This document shows positions 24,198-31,974 of a stretch of 44,959 nt of DNA, one piece after another (within the stretch, counting starts at the first letter, position 1; every line of letters begins with the position of its first letter). Source of the stretch: Companilactobacillus hulinensis (GTDB taxonomy: Bacteria > Bacillota > Bacilli > Lactobacillales > Lactobacillaceae). Where the stretch lies: positions 1 through 44,959 of the forward strand of contig NZ_RHOO01000021.1 of NCBI RefSeq assembly GCF_003946555.1, read 5' to 3'. The notes below the pieces were generated by a model. That model made no database searches. It saw only the letters and a program-made list of their open reading frames with translations, and had not been told where the DNA came from. The position numbers were made by a program, and so were the translations under genes.

Positions 24198-24806
24198 TTA
24201 TGCTGGTGCGTCGGCTAATGTCCATGTAACGGTTTATGTATATGCACCTGGTAAATTACCAGCTGGTACGTATAATGAAACATCGCTATCAGTATATTGT
24301 GTAGTATATGCACCAATACCTTGATCTACATCAGCAAATTCAATCTTTGAAGCCGTTGTTGAAAGTGTTACTGGTGTAACAGCTGTTGGTGGTGTTGAAA
24401 CGTTGGTGCTATCATCGGCAGTTATTGGATCTCCTGACGTTGTATCAAGCGTTAACGTTGCACCTTGCAATGTACTTGTTGCACCACCTGTAGTTGTTGG
24501 TGTAGTTGTAAATGATGTTGCAGCAGCAGTTACATTCCAACCTGTTGCAAATGCAGGGTTAGTAACATGCAAAGGAGAAACAGAAGTTGCTGGATATGTA
24601 ATTTTTGCACCTGAATAATTTTGTGATCCAAAATCAATTGCTGGCACTTTATCCAATGTTAATGATCCATATTGGTTTAAAGTAGCCGTTGATGATGAAG
24701 TCGAAGTTATGGGTGTTGTCGTGGCAGCTGCTGCCGTGACAAGCGTCGATGCAGCTCCAAGGGCTATAGCTCCCAATATGGCCGTTCCCTTAATTAAATT
24801 TTTCAT
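24198..24806 (-). pseudogene. WxL-domain surface protein interrupted by a stop codon
   Basis: The gene encodes a secreted protein with a signal peptide (MKNLIKGTAILGAIALGAA, cleavage near VTAAA) and a WxL domain. The first motif region reads ATGWNVTAAAT (about residue 90). The frame meets TAA at 24234-24236 after NLPGAYT, giving 190 residues. In the same frame the next codons read TVTWTLADAPA followed by a natural stop at 24198-24200. That is the standard WxL C-terminus with the second W-x-L motif. One base change thus removes the final motif needed for wall binding. It could be a pseudogene, a phase or sequencing variant, or a stop read through at low level. AT-rich promoter sequence with TATAAT lies upstream. 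Confidence 0.85.
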
Positions 24807-24928
24807 GATTTAATCCTCGAATAAAAAAGCTTTCTCGTAAAAATACTATTATATTTGGATGCCGTTTATCTGTTTAAACATCCACCGTCTTTATAGTCCT
24901 TTTGGTATTGGTTATCAAAATAAACGCT

Positions 24929-24973
24929 CAAAAAAAATAAACTAACAGTATTATAAAAATACCGTTAGTTTAT
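24929..24973 (-). terminator. Terminator of the flavodoxin-like reductase operon
   Basis: ATAAACTAACAGTAT (24937-24951) pairs with ATACCGTTAGTTTAT (24959-24973) with one mismatch. A run of T follows on the minus strand (24929-24937). The structured element at 25040-25207 is upstream of this terminator, so it is likely within the 3' untranslated part of the operon. Confidence 0.75.
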
Positions 24974-25039
24974 ATTAATTCATTGTTGTGTTTGCCGCCT
25001 ACAACTCAAATCAATAATTAAAGCTGGAATATGGCTGGA

Positions 25040-25207
25040 GGTTACAAAATATTTTATCAGCCGTGAAAATGGTGTTTGAACGATGATTCATCGTTCATTA
25101 CACCATGGGACGAGCTTGGAGATTTGCGAAGCAAAGCTTCAAGGCGAGTCTTCAGACCGCTCTTTGGCTGAAGACGTTCCCCACGGCAGATGAAATATTT
25201 TGTAACC
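25040..25207. repeat. Multi-hairpin element with 26-bp terminal inverted repeats
   Basis: The ends (25040-25065 and 25182-25207) are inverted copies matching at 24 of 26 positions: GGTTACAAAATATTT then GCCGTG, and the complement at the right. Inside are three hairpins. One is at 25071-25104 with GAACGATG/CATCGTTC arms, one is around GAAGC-AAA-GCTTC (about 25113-25143), and one is at 25148-25174 with GTCTTCAG/CTGAAGAC arms. The whole would fold as one closing stem with three branches. It holds no gene. It may be a structured RNA in the 3' part of the reductase operon or a miniature mobile element. Together with the terminator it explains most of the 24807-25225 gap. Confidence 0.6.
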
Positions 25208-25225
25208 GGAAACCAAAGCAAAAGT

Positions 25226-25405
25226 CTACCACTTATCATGATTCCACAAACGACCATCAAGTTCATGTTGAATTTGATCAGTTCTGATAACTTGCTCAAT
25301 CACAACCTTTTTTAAGGCAGTTAAAAATGCTCTTTTTTCATATTCCGGCTGCTTATCTTTTAATTGATCCACTTGACTCAGTAACCATTCTGACTGTTCA
25401 TCCAT
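25226..25405 (-). CDS. Small conserved-looking protein coupled to the flavodoxin-like reductase
   Basis: A 59-residue soluble, charged, helical protein (MDEQSEWLLSQVDQLKDKQ at the start, LDGRLWNHDKW at the end). No known catalytic motif is present. It starts at 25405, one base after the stop of the reductase gene (TAATATG), so the two are co-translated. I recall similar short genes next to such reductases in other lactobacilli, but the function is unknown. Confidence 0.7.
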   Translation of the reverse strand: MDEQSEWLLSQVDQLKDKQPEYEKRAFLTALKKVVIEQVIRTDQIQHELDGRLWNHDKW

Positions 25406-25406
25406 A

Positions 25407-26114
25407 TTAATCGTCATCCCCATTTTTGATCATCTTCAAAGTAGCACTCAGCTGATCCAAATCATCCTTATTATTCTTAAAAGTATCCAGAATCAGGTTA
25501 CCCGTGAATTGGTCTTCATCTTTTAATTCTTCAACAAATCTCTGTAGGTGTTCATCAAACCATTCTCCACGATTAGCCAAAGAATCAGGCATTGTCTGAC
25601 TTAAATATCGTTGATAATCAATCAGTAACTGCATCTGTTCCTCTTCGTTCATATACCAAAACTGTGGAACTGAAAATAATGGTAATATTTGCATTTTAGC
25701 TAAATTAGCGATGGCTCGATATGGTGCCATTGCTTCATCTAAAGTAATATTCTCAGTTGCCCCATGTTTAAAATCTTTTAGAGGCATACCGGTCGTGACA
25801 ACCAATCCGAATTCTTTATCTTGAAGTGGAAAGGTACCATCACCATATATAAAATTACGGGTTAAGACTTCGTCTTCCCATTTTTTCAACCCATAAGGTG
25901 CAGCATACCAATATAGTGGAAACTGGAAAATTATTCTGTCAGCACTTTTTAGTAACTTTTGCTCTGCATCAACATCAATCTCATCTAAAGATTCAACATG
26001 ATGCCAAACTGCCTTAACATCTTCAGAACCCTTCTTCAAAAATTGTTGTGTTTGAGAATTATCAATTTCTGGATGCGAAACTACTATTAATGTCTTAATG
26101 ATCTGCACCTCCAT
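25407..26114 (-). CDS. NAD(P)H dehydrogenase with flavodoxin-like fold
   Basis: A protein of about 230-235 residues of the KefF/MdaB/NQO group, which reduces quinones with FMN or FAD and NAD(P)H. The phosphate-binding start is KTLIVVSHPEIDNSQTQQF. The flavin-contact segments are FQFPLYWYAAPYGLKKWEDEV (about 75-95) and VVTTGMPL. The start is uncertain. GGAGGTG sits eight bases before ATT-AAG, where the family normally begins M-K-T-L. The only ATG (26114) lies immediately before that ribosome site and adds five residues. It heads an operon with the small gene at 25226. Confidence 0.85.
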   Translation of the reverse strand: MEVQIIKTLIVVSHPEIDNSQTQQFLKKGSEDVKAVWHHVESLDEIDVDAEQKLLKSADRIIFQFPLYWYAAPYGLKKWEDEVLTRNFIYGDGTFPLQDKEFGLVVTTGMPLKDFKHGATENITLDEAMAPYRAIANLAKMQILPLFSVPQFWYMNEEEQMQLLIDYQRYLSQTMPDSLANRGEWFDEHLQRFVEELKDEDQFTGNLILDTFKNNKDDLDQLSATLKMIKNGDDD

Positions 26115-26164
26115 AATGTTCTCAGAATAACATAATTCAAATTTCATTACACATTTGAAATCCT

Positions 26165-26262
26165 ATTACTCAATATCTACTTCCGTTTTACTAAAAAGAA
26201 CCTCGTATTTAATTAGTAAATACGAGATTCTTTTAGATTGTTAAACATGTTTTACCACGCAC
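26165..26262 (-). ncRNA. Structured repeat element, partly degenerate copy
   Basis: The inner stem AGAACCTCGTATTT (26197-26210) pairs with AAATACGAGATTCT (26218-26231) with one wobble, and its loop is AATTAGT. On the minus strand the return strand reads CTTTTTAGTAAAACGGAAG, like CTTGTAGTTAAACGGAAG in the copy at 22830. The left end reads TGCGTGGTAAAACATG. The 5' internal-loop strand is shortened. It lies just after the lectin/WxL gene at 26272 and may help end its transcript. Confidence 0.6.
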
Positions 26263-26271
26263 TAATTTAAA

Positions 26272-28509
26272 TTAAATACTATCTAACAAGTTCCATTCCA
26301 TCTTACCAGAATAAGAACCTGCTTTATTTTTACCATTAAGTTGAAGTAAGACGCCGTTATTCTGCGTCCAAGCATTGGCTACATCGAATGTTTCAACGTC
26401 ATCAGTATCTTTCACATGAGAATAGATATCTGTCCAGTTCAGCAATGGAGACACGGTACCACTATCATTACGATGAACGATTTCTCCAATTAACTGACTA
26501 CTTGTTTTTTCATCAACTAAAGATGTCGCTCTTGCTTGCAAAGTCCACCCTTTTCGAGTCGATCTCCCGTCAATTACCTCAATCTGCCATCCTGGTTTTC
26601 GAGGAACAATTTCTCCTTTATATCCAAGATGCACATCTTTAAAGAACACATCAGTAGCTATCTTACCAAATGATAATCCTCCACCAACATTGAAGATTAT
26701 CGTAACTTCTTTAGTACGTTTGCCAGCATTATCTTGTCCATAAAGGGTCAGTGTATTTTGACCAATATGCAATTGGGACTTATCAATAGACAGTGAAAAT
26801 GGAGCCGTTGCACCAATTATTCCTGTAGCCGACGTAGTTACGGTTGCTCCACCATTGAAACTACTCTTAACTTTGATAGTTGCTGGGTTAATGGTCGAAA
26901 CTTTTGAATACCAAATATTACCAGTTACAGGTATCGTATCTGGAATCTCGCTCAAACTTCCATAATTCACCGTTCCAGACGGATCAGTACTGATATTCAG
27001 TGCATCCACGTCGATAACAAAGTTGGGAGTTTGATCGTTAATAATGAAATTATCACTAGAGAACTTCGCTAACGACTCTTTCACGTCAGTCTGTCTATCA
27101 ACGGAATTTACCGTGGTATGCAAGACAATCGTGGCTTTTTTATTAGTATCAGATAAATCCTTTGATAGCAGATGTTGTACATTATTATTTGAATATTCCG
27201 AAAATGGTATTTCTTCAACATCTCCAGCATTATCATTGTAAATAACAGAACCTGAGTGGAAAGTGACTTCAGATGGTAGGTTCATACTTGCCAAAATATC
27301 AGACCATTCCTTAGAACCACTTTCGTAATTCAAATTATAAGTGAAGTCCAAATTATCACCAATATCAACATGATCACCTGCACCAATCGTGTAATTCTTA
27401 GTGACATTTTTAATCGAAGCACTAGTATCGGCTGAAACAAATGAAGGAATCGATTCAAACACAATCAAATTATTCTCCATGTATTGACCAGTTGAACCGG
27501 TAAATCCCCAACGCAACTTTTGACTATCGCCCAATTTGAAGTGATCCATATCAAGCACCGTAGATGCTGACTTATCAGGTGCTTTGTATGTTCCGTCAAG
27601 ATTCTTATCATCATAGTCAAATGACAACGTATGTGTGGCATGTTCGAACTTAACCGTCATATGATGCCAGGTAGCATCCGTTAAGTTCATATTTTTCATA
27701 TCAACCGTGTGATGCATCGAAAAATAATGCCTATAAGGAACCATGTTATTAACATCTTGTCGAGTATATGTTCCAGGTACATCAGGATAATTCATCCCAA
27801 TATGTTGAGTGATCATACCAGCATCAAACGAGACACCTTTTCCATTAAGATTACCGTAAGTAACCAAATTATTGGCAAAAGTATCAAACTCTATTGCATA
27901 ACTTTTTTGAATACTTGTACCTGCGATAGTAGCATTTGTAACCTCAGAATTTTCGTTATCAAAATCAGCTCCCCAAACACCTAATGTCTCACCATACGCA
28001 GGATCTCCTTTAAATGTTGAAATAGCACCTATTCCTCTGTCGTCATTTTGCAGAACAAACGCCATACCATCACCAACTTCTTTGGGTCTGGTGGAATCTA
28101 TTGGTCTACCAAAGTACAGCCACATGGACATAGTTTGATCACGTGAAATATCAATATAATTTGCTTCATCGATATTACTCCAAATAGCACCCAATTGGCC
28201 GAAGTCGTTGGTAACACGAAGTATTCCTGTTTTGTCATCAACACCTTGATTACGTTTAATAACTTTGGAAGCATTAACATTATATTGTGGATAATTATTC
28301 AAATGGAACTCACCTAATCTAAAGGTTGGATCAGAAATATCAAGTCCTCTAGGTGCGGTAGCAAGTGCATTAGCTAAATCATTCGGGTCTCCTGATGTGG
28401 TATCAGCATTAACATTTATATAATTATTCGCTGCAATTGTGGTAGTAATTGCAGCAATAATCACAAAAAATGTGCACAGCAATTTATTTATTTTTTTATA
28501 TTTCCCCAT
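26272..28509 (-). CDS. Large L-type lectin/WxL surface protein (CscC-like)
   Basis: A 745-residue secreted protein. The signal peptide is about 1-36 (ending NVNA). Residues 45-350 form an L-type lectin-like domain (APRGLDISDPTFRLGEF, then DGMAFVLQNDDRGIGAI and LGVWGADFDNENSE), expected to bind glycans. A middle region of Ig-like beta modules spans about 360-610. The C-terminal WxL domain (about 615-745) has KGWTLQA and, at the very end, MEWNLLDSI, the two W-x-L motifs that bind peptidoglycan. The second motif sits at the extreme C-terminus, as is normal. It is a close paralogue of 28705-30978, probably a tandem duplication. AAGGGTG precedes the ATG. Confidence 0.87.
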   Translation of the reverse strand: MGKYKKINKLLCTFFVIIAAITTTIAANNYINVNADTTSGDPNDLANALATAPRGLDISDPTFRLGEFHLNNYPQYNVNASKVIKRNQGVDDKTGILRVTNDFGQLGAIWSNIDEANYIDISRDQTMSMWLYFGRPIDSTRPKEVGDGMAFVLQNDDRGIGAISTFKGDPAYGETLGVWGADFDNENSEVTNATIAGTSIQKSYAIEFDTFANNLVTYGNLNGKGVSFDAGMITQHIGMNYPDVPGTYTRQDVNNMVPYRHYFSMHHTVDMKNMNLTDATWHHMTVKFEHATHTLSFDYDDKNLDGTYKAPDKSASTVLDMDHFKLGDSQKLRWGFTGSTGQYMENNLIVFESIPSFVSADTSASIKNVTKNYTIGAGDHVDIGDNLDFTYNLNYESGSKEWSDILASMNLPSEVTFHSGSVIYNDNAGDVEEIPFSEYSNNNVQHLLSKDLSDTNKKATIVLHTTVNSVDRQTDVKESLAKFSSDNFIINDQTPNFVIDVDALNISTDPSGTVNYGSLSEIPDTIPVTGNIWYSKVSTINPATIKVKSSFNGGATVTTSATGIIGATAPFSLSIDKSQLHIGQNTLTLYGQDNAGKRTKEVTIIFNVGGGLSFGKIATDVFFKDVHLGYKGEIVPRKPGWQIEVIDGRSTRKGWTLQARATSLVDEKTSSQLIGEIVHRNDSGTVSPLLNWTDIYSHVKDTDDVETFDVANAWTQNNGVLLQLNGKNKAGSYSGKMEWNLLDSI

Positions 28510-28552
28510 ATAATCACCCTTCTCAACTGTGATATATATTTATTTTGGCAAA

Positions 28553-28564
28553 TACATTGTATCA
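28553..28564 (-). promoter_or_regulatory. Shared extended -10 element of the first lectin/WxL gene
   Basis: On the minus strand this reads TGATACAATGTA, containing TGN plus TACAAT. The identical 12-mer is found at 31022-31033, at the same distance (44 bases) from the start of the second lectin/WxL gene. Three copies of ATCAAATTA follow upstream (28561-28630) and could be activator sites. Confidence 0.6.
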
Positions 28565-28655
28565 AATTAATGAATATTAAATTAATCAAATTATGTAAAA
28601 AACAATTTGATATTTTGGAATCAAATTAAAATAAATATATGCTTGAACGTATATA

Positions 28656-28703
28656 TAAAAATAGCCTCGCATTTACTCTGTAACGTAAATACGAGGCTAT
28701 CTT
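28656..28703 (-). terminator. Hairpin of the structured repeat type ending the second lectin/WxL gene
   Basis: ATAGCCTCGCATTTAC (28661-28676) pairs with GTAAATACGAGGCTAT (28685-28700) with one wobble. It is the inner stem of the structured repeat family with its loop changed to TCTGTAAC. On the minus strand a stretch rich in T follows. It begins at the 3' end of the gene at 28705-30978 and is likely its terminator. The outer stem is not recognisable. Confidence 0.6.
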
Positions 28704-28704
28704 C

Positions 28705-30978
28705 CTATTGAACACTGTCGACCAGATTCCAGTGAATCAAACCATTGTAATTTCCTGCCAAACATTGATCATTCAGTTGTAATAATATACCGCTGTCTTC
28801 ACTCCATTTACCGGCTACATCAATTGTTTCAACTTCCTCACAATGCTTCACATTAGAATATATATTGGTTAATTCACCAAGAGGCTTGATATTTCCATCT
28901 TCATCTCGATGAATCATATTCCCATTTAATTTTTGATTCTTAGCTTTATCGATCATATCATCAGCTTGTGCTTGAAGAGTCCATCCGACTCCACTTGGAC
29001 GCCCATCAACTACTTCTACTTGCCAACCATTTTGACGTGGAATCAAGCGTCCTTGTTCAGGTTGATCAACATGAATAGGCTTAAAGAAGACATCTTGTTG
29101 AATATTTCCGAATTCTAAAGCACCCCCAATATTAATAATTATTGTATGTGTCTTAGTCCACTTGGTTCGAAAATTCTTGGCGTAGACTTTGATAGTATTC
29201 TGACCTACCTTTAAATTCTTCTTATCAATATACAGATCAAATGGAGCTGTATCTCCTGGTGGTCCTTGCAAAGTCTTAGCAGATTGTTGATTGGCACCGA
29301 CAATTTCGCTATACAGTGTAATATTCTTAGGATATATTGTTTGTCCACCCATGTAATGAACTTCTACTTGAACATGGATCTGATCTTCCAACTGGCTCAT
29401 TGAGGAATATTCCAAAGTTCCATCCGGATTCATTGTCATTCGCAAAACTTCAGTGTCGATATAAAACTTCGGCGTATCAGTATCGGCAATCAAATTATCA
29501 CTCTCAAATCTGGCATGAGAAGATGGAACCATTGTAGCGTTCGCTACTGGCTTGACCCGCGCATGCAATTCAATTATTGCATGCTTAGACTTGTCAGAAA
29601 GGTGCTTGTTCAATATATGTTGAACATTGTTACCATTAACTTCACTAAGAGATATTATTTCAGGATCATCAGTATCATCTTCATAGATTATTGTTCCCGA
29701 TGTAAATTCTACTTCTTCAGGCAGGTTAATATCAGCCAAAATATTCTCCCAATCCTTTGAGCCCTCTTGATAATTCAAGTTATAAATGAAACTCAGATCG
29801 TCATCAGCATCAACATGAAAGTCTTCATCGGTTATCAGTTTATTCTTGGTATTGTTTCGAATTGCGGCATGGGCATCACCACTTACAAATGAAGGAATAG
29901 ATTCAAAAACAATCAGACTATTTTCCATCTGTCCACCTGTAGACCCAGTGAATCCCCAACGGAGTTTATTACTATTCTTCAAATCAAAATGACTGATATC
30001 AATCTGTTGATTCCATTCATAAAAAGTAGGTTTACGCGTTCCATCAAGGTTCTTATCGTCATAACTCATGTATAGTGACTGATATCTCGGTTCCCATTTC
30101 ATCGTTATGTGATGCCAGTTAGCATCAGTCATTTTCATGGATTCCTTGGCAGACTTGTGCATCATTTTGAAATAGTACTTTCTATCTCGCGATGCTGGCG
30201 TGTACCAAGCTTCATATGTAAGTGGAGAATCGGGATAATTCATCGCAATATGTTTGGAATTCTTATCAATATCAAATGACACCCCTTCACCATTCAATTG
30301 AAAAGGATAACTTTTTTTGTTTAGATACGTATCAAATTCAATTGCAAAGCTCTTTTGAATTGCTGTTTTTGCTATCTCGGAAGTTGGTAATTGGGTGCTG
30401 TTGTTAAAGTCAGCTCCCCAGACTCCTAAGGTCTCCCCATATGCTGGATTACCTTTAAAAGAAGAAATAGCATCGACACCACGAGGATCATTTTGGAGAA
30501 CGAATGCCATTCCGTCCCCGACAGAATTAGGATTCACGGGATCTTTTTCTCGTCCAAAATACATCCACATCGACATTGTTTGGTGTCTTGTTACATCAAA
30601 ATAATTATTTCCATCAATATTACTCCAAATCGAGCCCAATTGATTATTACCATGAGTAACTCGCAATATTCCAGTTCGATCATTCAAATCGTTTTGATTA
30701 CGATGAATAACCTTCGAGGCATTCAAATTACTCAGCTTATTTTTATCGTTAGTCTTATAGAACTTGCCTTGAATAAAACTCTCAGTAAGAATATCCATTC
30801 CACGTGGAGCTGTATCCAGAGCATGCTGTAGATCTTCCGCATCAGCTGGTGGAGAATCAACTGGCAATACCGTTGCCGCAAATACTTCTTGTTTCTTTTC
30901 AACAAACAAAGCTCCAAAGAATATTATAATAATCAGCCAAAAATATAATCTAGAATCCCTACGATTTTCATTTTTCAT
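28705..30978 (-). CDS. Large L-type lectin/WxL surface protein, second paralogue
   Basis: A 757-residue secreted protein with the same layout as 26272-28509: signal peptide (about 1-34), L-type lectin-like domain (APRGMDILTESFIQGKF, DGMAFVLQNDPRGVDAI, LGVWGADF), Ig-like modules, and a WxL domain with GWTLQAQA and a final IHWNLVDSVQ. The two copies differ throughout but keep every domain and even the same promoter element, so both are likely functional and may bind different ligands. AAGGG lies nine bases before the ATG. The gene ends at a hairpin of the structured repeat type. Confidence 0.87.
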   Translation of the reverse strand: MKNENRRDSRLYFWLIIIIFFGALFVEKKQEVFAATVLPVDSPPADAEDLQHALDTAPRGMDILTESFIQGKFYKTNDKNKLSNLNASKVIHRNQNDLNDRTGILRVTHGNNQLGSIWSNIDGNNYFDVTRHQTMSMWMYFGREKDPVNPNSVGDGMAFVLQNDPRGVDAISSFKGNPAYGETLGVWGADFNNSTQLPTSEIAKTAIQKSFAIEFDTYLNKKSYPFQLNGEGVSFDIDKNSKHIAMNYPDSPLTYEAWYTPASRDRKYYFKMMHKSAKESMKMTDANWHHITMKWEPRYQSLYMSYDDKNLDGTRKPTFYEWNQQIDISHFDLKNSNKLRWGFTGSTGGQMENSLIVFESIPSFVSGDAHAAIRNNTKNKLITDEDFHVDADDDLSFIYNLNYQEGSKDWENILADINLPEEVEFTSGTIIYEDDTDDPEIISLSEVNGNNVQHILNKHLSDKSKHAIIELHARVKPVANATMVPSSHARFESDNLIADTDTPKFYIDTEVLRMTMNPDGTLEYSSMSQLEDQIHVQVEVHYMGGQTIYPKNITLYSEIVGANQQSAKTLQGPPGDTAPFDLYIDKKNLKVGQNTIKVYAKNFRTKWTKTHTIIINIGGALEFGNIQQDVFFKPIHVDQPEQGRLIPRQNGWQVEVVDGRPSGVGWTLQAQADDMIDKAKNQKLNGNMIHRDEDGNIKPLGELTNIYSNVKHCEEVETIDVAGKWSEDSGILLQLNDQCLAGNYNGLIHWNLVDSVQ

Positions 30979-31021
30979 TAATCTAACCCTTGCTATCGCC
31001 TCTATTAAGCATTTTCAGAAT

Positions 31022-31033
31022 TACATTGTATCA
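31022..31033 (-). promoter_or_regulatory. Shared extended -10 element of the second lectin/WxL gene
   Basis: TGATACAATGTA on the minus strand, identical to 28553-28564 and at the same 44-base distance from the start codon. This suggests that both paralogues are expressed together. Confidence 0.6.
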
Positions 31034-31129
31034 GACGATAAGTAGCAAATGTTATTTGTTTTGTCATATAAAAATCAAATAAAATCATTAAGGTATATGA
31101 AAAATATGGCTGTGATATAACTATAAAAT

Positions 31130-31212
31130 TCATCAAATTTACGGCGTAAACACACAGAAATACACAATTTTTTGTGTTTAACTAAAAATACCCGCATTTA
31201 CTACGCAAATAG
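31130..31212 (-). ncRNA. Structured repeat element, 3' half fused to the end of the ATPase gene
   Basis: On the minus strand this reads GCGTAGT in the apical position, then AAATGCGGGTATTT and TTAGTTAAACACAA, then an outer segment ending GTGTTTACGCC as in the copies at 11430 and 22830. The 5' half is missing. The TAG of the apical heptamer is the stop codon of the ABC ATPase gene, so the element replaced or formed the end of that gene. Confidence 0.55.
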
Positions 31213-31974
31213 TCCCACTAGATCCTCAGACTTCAAATTCTTTTTGTCTTCACCACTGACATCGAGTTTGATCTGACCATCTTGAACCATGATCAAACGA
31301 TTCCCATACTTCAAAGCATCCGACATCTTGTGTGTGATCATCATAGTTGTTAAACCCTCACGAGTAACAATATCTTGAGTTATCTCCATAACATCTCGAC
31401 TTGTCTTAGGATCAAGTGCAGCCGTGTGTTCATCCAACAATAATAGCTTCGGCTTACTCAATGTTGCCATAAGTAGTGACAATGCCTGACGTTGACCACC
31501 GGACAAATATTTTACCTGTGTCTCTAATCTATCTTCTAATCCCATATTCAAGGTCTTGAGTAACTCCTGATACCTGTTCCATCTGTCAGCTTTCTTATAT
31601 CTTCGCAAACTTGTGGTATGTGTATGGCTCTGTGCCAAAACCAAGTTTTCAGCAACACTCAAATCTCCTGCAGTTCCCATCTTCGGATCTTGGAAAACTC
31701 GCGACATCCAGCGAGAACGGTAGGTAATCGACTTGTTCACAACACTATGACTTGCCAAATCAATCTCACCTGCATCGGCAGACAACGTTCCAGCAATTGT
31801 ATTCAACAACGTTGACTTGCCGGCTCCATTGTTACCAATCACTGAGATAAAATCACCATCGTAAACTTTCAAACTAACATTTTTTAAAATATGCTTTTCA
31901 TTCTCGGTCCCCGGAAAGAATACCTTTTGTAAGTTTTTGACTACTAATGTTTCTGATTTCTGATTGTTGTTCAT
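31201..31974 (-). CDS. ABC transporter ATP-binding protein of an aromatic amino acid-type system (TrpZ-like)
   Basis: A 257-residue ATPase. Walker A is GNNGAGKSTL (about 44), the signature LSGGQRQALSL (about 150), Walker B LLLLDEHTAALDPKTS, and the switch His is in MITHKM. The DEHTAALDP form is typical of the ATPase paired with TrpX/TrpY-type transporters. The ATG at 31974 follows GAAGGTGAAG and lies inside the 3' end of the permease gene (77-base overlap). Its last codons and stop are contributed by a structured repeat (LFA then TAG). Confidence 0.88.
   Translation of the reverse strand: MNNNQKSETLVVKNLQKVFFPGTENEKHILKNVSLKVYDGDFISVIGNNGAGKSTLLNTIAGTLSADAGEIDLASHSVVNKSITYRSRWMSRVFQDPKMGTAGDLSVAENLVLAQSHTHTTSLRRYKKADRWNRYQELLKTLNMGLEDRLETQVKYLSGGQRQALSLLMATLSKPKLLLLDEHTAALDPKTSRDVMEITQDIVTREGLTTMMITHKMSDALKYGNRLIMVQDGQIKLDVSGEDKKNLKSEDLVGLFA

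Noticed and set aside
24403-24618. Plus-strand open frame over the WxL gene
   Set aside because: It is a shadow of the Ala/Thr-rich WxL frame; no ribosome binding site and no signal pattern.
25057-25299. Open frames on both strands across the multi-hairpin element
   Set aside because: They run through the inverted repeats and hairpins, have no ribosome site, and one overlaps the better-supported small gene at 25226-25405.
30222-30831. Plus-strand open frames inside the lectin/WxL genes
   Set aside because: They are shadows of the strongly coding minus-strand frames and have no ribosome binding sites.
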